DNA from: JACQNR01 sp049515175
Lineage (GTDB): Bacteria; Acidobacteriota; Terriglobia; UBA7540
Assembly (NCBI GenBank): GCA_049515175.1
Contig: JBEKUI010000206.1
Span: 1-8,624 of the forward strand
Direction: 5' to 3'
DNA length: 8,624 nucleotides
The notes beneath the pieces were generated by a model. That model made no database searches and was not told where the DNA came from. It saw nothing but the letters and a program-made list of their open reading frames with translations. Shown here in pieces: positions 5,797 through 8,624 of the stretch. The translations under genes and the position numbers were made by a program. How positions within the stretch are numbered: position 1 is the stretch's first letter; each line of letters opens with the position of its first letter.

Positions 5797-5829
5797 CCAC
5801 GGCTAATCTGCCGTTTGGTTTAGCCGTGG
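5797..5829 (+). terminator. Hairpin after the J-domain gene, possible terminator
   Basis: CCACGGCTAA (5797-5806) and TTAGCCGTGG (5820-5829) form a perfect 10-bp stem with a 13-base loop, 32 bases after the stop codon. There is no strong T-run after it (CTCTTG), so intrinsic termination is plausible but not certain. Confidence 0.45.
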
Positions 5830-5849
5830 GCTCTTGAACGCGGAAAAGC

Positions 5850-5877
5850 CCACGCTTGGAAAAGGCCCCAGGCGTGG
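5850..5877. terminator. Second hairpin in the convergent gap
   Basis: CCACGCTTGG (5850-5859) pairs with CCAGGCGTGG (5868-5877), ten pairs including one G-U, around an eight-base loop AAAAGGCC. It could end transcripts from either side; no T-run supports one direction. Confidence 0.35.
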
Positions 5878-5904
5878 TTACCCGGTTCATCGCAGCGATC
5901 GCAC

Positions 5905-5925
5905 ACATCGCAAAAGGCGCGATGT
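5905..5925. other. Third hairpin in the convergent gap
   Basis: ACATCGC (5905-5911) and GCGATGT (5919-5925) are exact inverted copies separated by seven bases. It lies 61 bases beyond the stop of the DtxR-type gene and may be part of its transcript end. Confidence 0.3.
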
Positions 5926-5985
5926 ATGCGCCACCCGCGAAAGGCCGATGTGCTTGGGCGAACTCGGCGGGCTTATGGGTTTGTG

Positions 5986-6663
5986 CTAAGGGGTCCGTTT
6001 CGATCGTGTTGGGAGTTCGGAGACCCAGACCCTTTTCGCGGCGGCCTCGCCTAGGTTAATCGCCTTCTTACCCAAGCGCAGGGTGAGGGTGCCATCGTAA
6101 TTGCGGCTGACGACTTTCAATTGAACGCCGGGCCGGATCCCGAGACCATCGAAATATTCAAGTAGCTTGCGGTCCCGTTCATGTGTGCTATCTACCCTGA
6201 CCGAGGAGCCGGGTATGGCTTCCCAAAGCTGCTGGAGTCCCAACTTGCGCCGCTCGGCTGCACTCTTGTTGATCTGGTTGCCGTGTGGACAGAGACCGTC
6301 CCGGCCAAGCTTCTTGATTAACCTTCGTTCCAGATCCTCCGAGACGGCGTGCTCCAAGCGCTCCGCCTCGTCGTGGACTTTGTACCACTCCATCCCCAGC
6401 ATTTTGTGGAGCATTCGCTCGACCAGATGATGGCGAAATCGGAGCTTGTCAGAGATCTTGCGCCCTGCCTCGGTCAGAGCGATTTCGCCCTTTCGGTCCA
6501 CTTGCACGAGTTTGTCCCTGCGCAGACGCCGGAGAGCGAGGGCAACGGCTGGAGGCGTTACGCCCAACCATCGAGCAACCGTCGCGGCGATGACGGTGCC
6601 CTCTTCGGACTCCGCCTCGGCGATAGCCTTCAGGTAATCCTCTTTCGACACAGTTAATTTCAC
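5986..6663 (-). CDS. DtxR/MntR-family metal-dependent transcriptional regulator
   Basis: A 225-residue regulator that would bind operator DNA when loaded with Fe2+ or Mn2+. An N-terminal winged helix-turn-helix (about 1-68; EDYLKAI, then ATVARWLGVTPPAVALALRR) is followed by the metal-binding/dimerisation domain (about 70-140; FRHHLVERML, KVHDEAERLEHAVSEDLERRL, CPHGNQI) and a C-terminal SH3/FeoA-like domain (about 152-216). Ligand positions are H78, E82, H97, E101, E104 and H105. E101 stands where DtxR has Cys102, and D9 where DtxR has Met10; both substitutions are as in MntR, although Lys12 replaces an MntR glutamate. Metal choice is therefore open, leaning to Mn. I chose GTG at 6661-6663 because MKLTVSKEDYL is the usual family start and a GAGGGGG run lies about 9 bases upstream; the frame is open further, to a TTG at 6729, but that extension is unlike the family. 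It is divergent from the TonB-dependent receptor gene, with palindromes between the two. Confidence 0.9.
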   Translation of the reverse strand: MKLTVSKEDYLKAIAEAESEEGTVIAATVARWLGVTPPAVALALRRLRRDKLVQVDRKGEIALTEAGRKISDKLRFRHHLVERMLHKMLGMEWYKVHDEAERLEHAVSEDLERRLIKKLGRDGLCPHGNQINKSAAERRKLGLQQLWEAIPGSSVRVDSTHERDRKLLEYFDGLGIRPGVQLKVVSRNYDGTLTLRLGKKAINLGEAAAKRVWVSELPTRSKRTP

Positions 6664-6779
6664 GGCCTGCAACCCCCTCGGGTTTGTTGAGCTTTCGACC
6701 TTCCCATGATGCCAGCGATGAGAAGGCAAGGCAACATGAGTATCATCCCGGGTCCTTAATCACGGGCTACAGATTTCCC

Positions 6780-6807
6780 TTGACAGCTGCAGCCTAAATC
6801 TTATTAA
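6780..6807 (+). promoter_or_regulatory. Candidate sigma-70 promoter for the receptor gene
   Basis: A perfect TTGACA (6780-6785) is followed after 16 bases by TATTAA (6802-6807). A perfect TATAAT also occurs at 6819-6824 but has no matching -35. The inferred start site would fall within the palindrome cluster, leaving a leader of about 90 bases. Confidence 0.45.
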
Positions 6808-6841
6808 CTATAGTTTACTATAATCGAGAAGCTATAGTAAA
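6806..6841. promoter_or_regulatory. Palindrome cluster, likely DtxR/MntR-type operator
   Basis: AACTATAGTT (6806-6815) is a perfect 10-bp palindrome. Overlapping it, TTTACTATA (6814-6822) and TATAGTAAA (6833-6841) are exact inverted copies 10 bases apart. All repeat the half-site ACTATA/TATAGT. AT-rich inverted repeats of this kind are typical of DtxR/MntR-family operators, and the cluster overlaps the candidate promoter in the divergent intergenic region. That the neighbouring regulator binds here is inferred from position and motif style. Confidence 0.65.
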
Positions 6842-6907
6842 TATCCGACACACGGCAGCAGCCCCAAACCTGCACTCTATCCCGCCGCTGCCAGAGGCAC
6901 GAGAAAT

Positions 6908-8624
6908 ATGGCACGCGTAACTGTCTTTGCTCTCTTGCTGACAACCATGCAATTTCTCTGCGTGACGCGAAGCATGGCGCAGGGAGAAACCACCAGTGCC
7001 CTTGTTGGCCAGGTGACCGATCCGACGGGCGCGGTCGCCCCTGGAGCCACGCTGACCGTCACGAATCGCGAGACCGGTCTCGAGCGTCGCGCCAAGACCG
7101 GCAATGATGGCCGGTTCAATCTCCCGCAGCTCAAGCCTGGTGCTTACTCCGTCAGCGTGGAAGCGGCGGGCTTCCAGCCGCAGCAGAATGACCATGTGTT
7201 TGCCGGACTGGGTCAGAAGCAGACGGTTGATTTTGTGCTCCGCCTCGCACAATCGAAGCAAATCGTTGAAGTCGAGAGCGAAGCTCCAATCATCAACCCG
7301 GAAAATGCAAATACAACGACGACTTTGAATACACCAACCCTGGAAAACCTTCCCAATCCAGGCGGTGATTTAACCTACCCTTTGCAGTTTGCCCCCGGCG
7401 CCCTCATCAACACAGCGGGGAATGGCAATGATTTCGTCGGCGGCACGAATGGCTACGGCAACGTGCAATTCAATGGGCTGCCTGCATTGTCCAACGGTTA
7501 TATCGTGGACGGGCTCGAAACCAACGACCCGCTCACCAATCTCAACAGCGGCCTCTCGACCAACCTCGTCCTGGGCCTCAATTCGATTTCGGAAGTCACC
7601 GTCAACACCCTTTCCTATTCGGTGGATCAAGGACGCTACGGGGCATCCCAGGTCAACTACGTGACCAAATCCGGCACGAATCATTTTCACGGAAACATGT
7701 GCGAACTCTGGAACGGTTCGAAACTGAACGCGGCGGATTATTTCACAAATGCTACGCCGGGAAATCATAAGCCACGCTCGACCGTGAATCATTTTGGAGG
7801 CAGTTTCGGCGGCCCGATGGTACGCGACAAGCTGTTTTTCTTCTTCGACAGTGAATGGGTTCGGATCGCGCTGCCTATCGTGACCCCTGTAACGGTACCG
7901 ACTCCCGCATTCGAAAAGTATGTTTTGCAGCAACTTCCGCTGGGTGGGACTGACGCCGTAACCGGATCGAGCTACCCCCCGGCGCCGCAATCGGTGCTGT
8001 TCTATCAGAAGATGTTTTCACTCTATGGAAGCCCCAGTGGCACTCCTCTCGCCGTGTTGGGGTGTCCGTCCAATTCGGATGGGAGTCCGACCGCGGGCCA
8101 TCCACCGAACGGCAATGGTTGCGCCAACCGGCAAAGCGTTTCGCACTCGAGCGATGACCGTGAACAGGTCCAGACCGTTCGCGCCGACTACAACATCAAT
8201 GCGAAGAACACTGCCTGGTTCCGTTTTCAGGCCGATACGGGTTTACAAGCTGCCTACACCGATGCGATCAATCCGTTGTTCGACTCCGTTTCCTCGCAAC
8301 CGCTCTATTCATTCGCGGCGGGCCATACGCATGTTTTCTCGCAAAACCTTGTGAATTACTTCAATCCAGGGTTCTCCTGGTATGCAAGCTTGTTCGGGCC
8401 CAGTGACTTTCAGAAGACGCTCATCGCATTTCCAATTGTGCTCGAGGGCAGCGGCGCCAATGCGCCTTTCACGACCCTCGGAGGCCTGGACAATACCTGG
8501 ATCCAAGGAAGGCGCGCCTCTCGGTTTTTCCTCAATGACAATCTTGCTTGGAGCCATGGCGCTCACGAACTGAGGTTCGGCACGAACACCCGGATCTTTC
8601 GCCTCAATGACTACGATTTCGGTG
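6908..8624 (+). CDS. Oar-like TonB-dependent outer-membrane receptor with carboxypeptidase-regulatory-like domain (3' end outside window)
   Basis: An open frame of 572 codons running off the right edge without a stop. A signal peptide is clear: MARV, a hydrophobic stretch to about residue 20, and a SMA-Q cleavage site near residue 24. Residues about 29-113 form a carboxypeptidase-regulatory-like/CnaB-like domain (LVGQVTDPTGAVAPGATLTV, GRFNLPQLKPGAYSVSVEAAGF). A TonB plug domain follows (about 125-256; NGYIVDGLETND, QGRYGASQVNYVTKSGTNHF), then the beginning of the beta-barrel (GGSFGGPMVRDKLFFFFDSE at 297-316). This is the architecture of the large (usually around 1000 residues or more) Oar-like receptors expanded in Acidobacteria, which sit in the outer membrane and import ligands or act in surface functions; the ligand is unknown. 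ATG 6908 is supported by AGAGG about 10 bases upstream and by the signal peptide. The divergent DtxR-type regulator and intergenic palindromes suggest metal-controlled expression. Confidence 0.9.
   Translation, partial: MARVTVFALLLTTMQFLCVTRSMAQGETTSALVGQVTDPTGAVAPGATLTVTNRETGLERRAKTGNDGRFNLPQLKPGAYSVSVEAAGFQPQQNDHVFAGLGQKQTVDFVLRLAQSKQIVEVESEAPIINPENANTTTTLNTPTLENLPNPGGDLTYPLQFAPGALINTAGNGNDFVGGTNGYGNVQFNGLPALSNGYIVDGLETNDPLTNLNSGLSTNLVLGLNSISEVTVNTLSYSVDQGRYGASQVNYVTKSGTNHFHGNMCELWNGSKLNAADYFTNATPGNHKPRSTVNHFGGSFGGPMVRDKLFFFFDSEWVRIALPIVTPVTVPTPAFEKYVLQQLPLGGTDAVTGSSYPPAPQSVLFYQKMFSLYGSPSGTPLAVLGCPSNSDGSPTAGHPPNGNGCANRQSVSHSSDDREQVQTVRADYNINAKNTAWFRFQADTGLQAAYTDAINPLFDSVSSQPLYSFAAGHTHVFSQNLVNYFNPGFSWYASLFGPSDFQKTLIAFPIVLEGSGANAPFTTLGGLDNTWIQGRRASRFFLNDNLAWSHGAHELRFGTNTRIFRLNDYDFG

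Noticed and set aside
6664..6729. N-terminal extension of the DtxR-type protein to a TTG at 6729.
   Set aside because: The extra 22 residues do not resemble the family, while the GTG at 6663 gives the standard MKLT start with a spaced GAGGGGG site.

Overview
The window looks like soil-type Acidobacteria. The main reason is the long partial gene at the right end, an Oar-like TonB-dependent outer-membrane protein with an N-terminal carboxypeptidase-regulatory-like domain, a family greatly expanded in that phylum. The short XRE regulator at the left edge and the small stand-alone J-domain proteins fit the same background. This taxonomic reading is inference from protein style; no rRNA or other marker gene is present.

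Layout. Positions 1-460 (minus strand) hold the start of an XRE-family regulator and, upstream of it, a small J-domain gene that appears to have lost one base. Positions 561-1666 hold an IS630-family insertion sequence with its DD34E transposase, a start codon placed in the loop of a perfect hairpin, and degenerate terminal inverted repeats next to TA. Directly against it lies a 168-bp segment bounded by perfect 20-bp inverted repeats (1667-1834), which resembles a MITE. About 700 bp of decayed, mostly non-coding sequence follows, containing a relic of the C-terminus of a TPR-type protein on the minus strand. Positions 2538-4559 encode an intact membrane-anchored GGDEF-EAL protein with a C-terminal cyclic-nucleotide-binding domain. 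Downstream are two abutting transposase relics, an IS110 N-terminus (minus) and an IS1380 C-terminus (plus), then a probable IS tail.

A second small J-domain gene (5490-5765, plus) lies in opposite orientation to the first, so the two related genes bracket the IS-rich stretch. Three hairpins fill the convergent gap before a DtxR/MntR-family metalloregulator (5986-6663, minus). This is divergent from the TonB-dependent receptor gene (6908 to the end, plus). The intergenic region between them carries an AT-rich palindrome cluster (6806-6841) overlapping a likely promoter.

How the parts work together. The best-supported functional unit is the divergent pair at the right: a metal-sensing repressor, palindromic operator-like sites and an outer-membrane receptor, consistent with metal-responsive control of uptake (inference). 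The GGDEF-EAL-cNMP gene is a self-contained signalling gene that appears intact among mobile-element debris. I do not see a convincing new defence or biosynthetic system. The less ordinary items are the inverted J-domain pair, the perfect-IR element beside the IS630 copy, and the IS630 start-codon hairpin.
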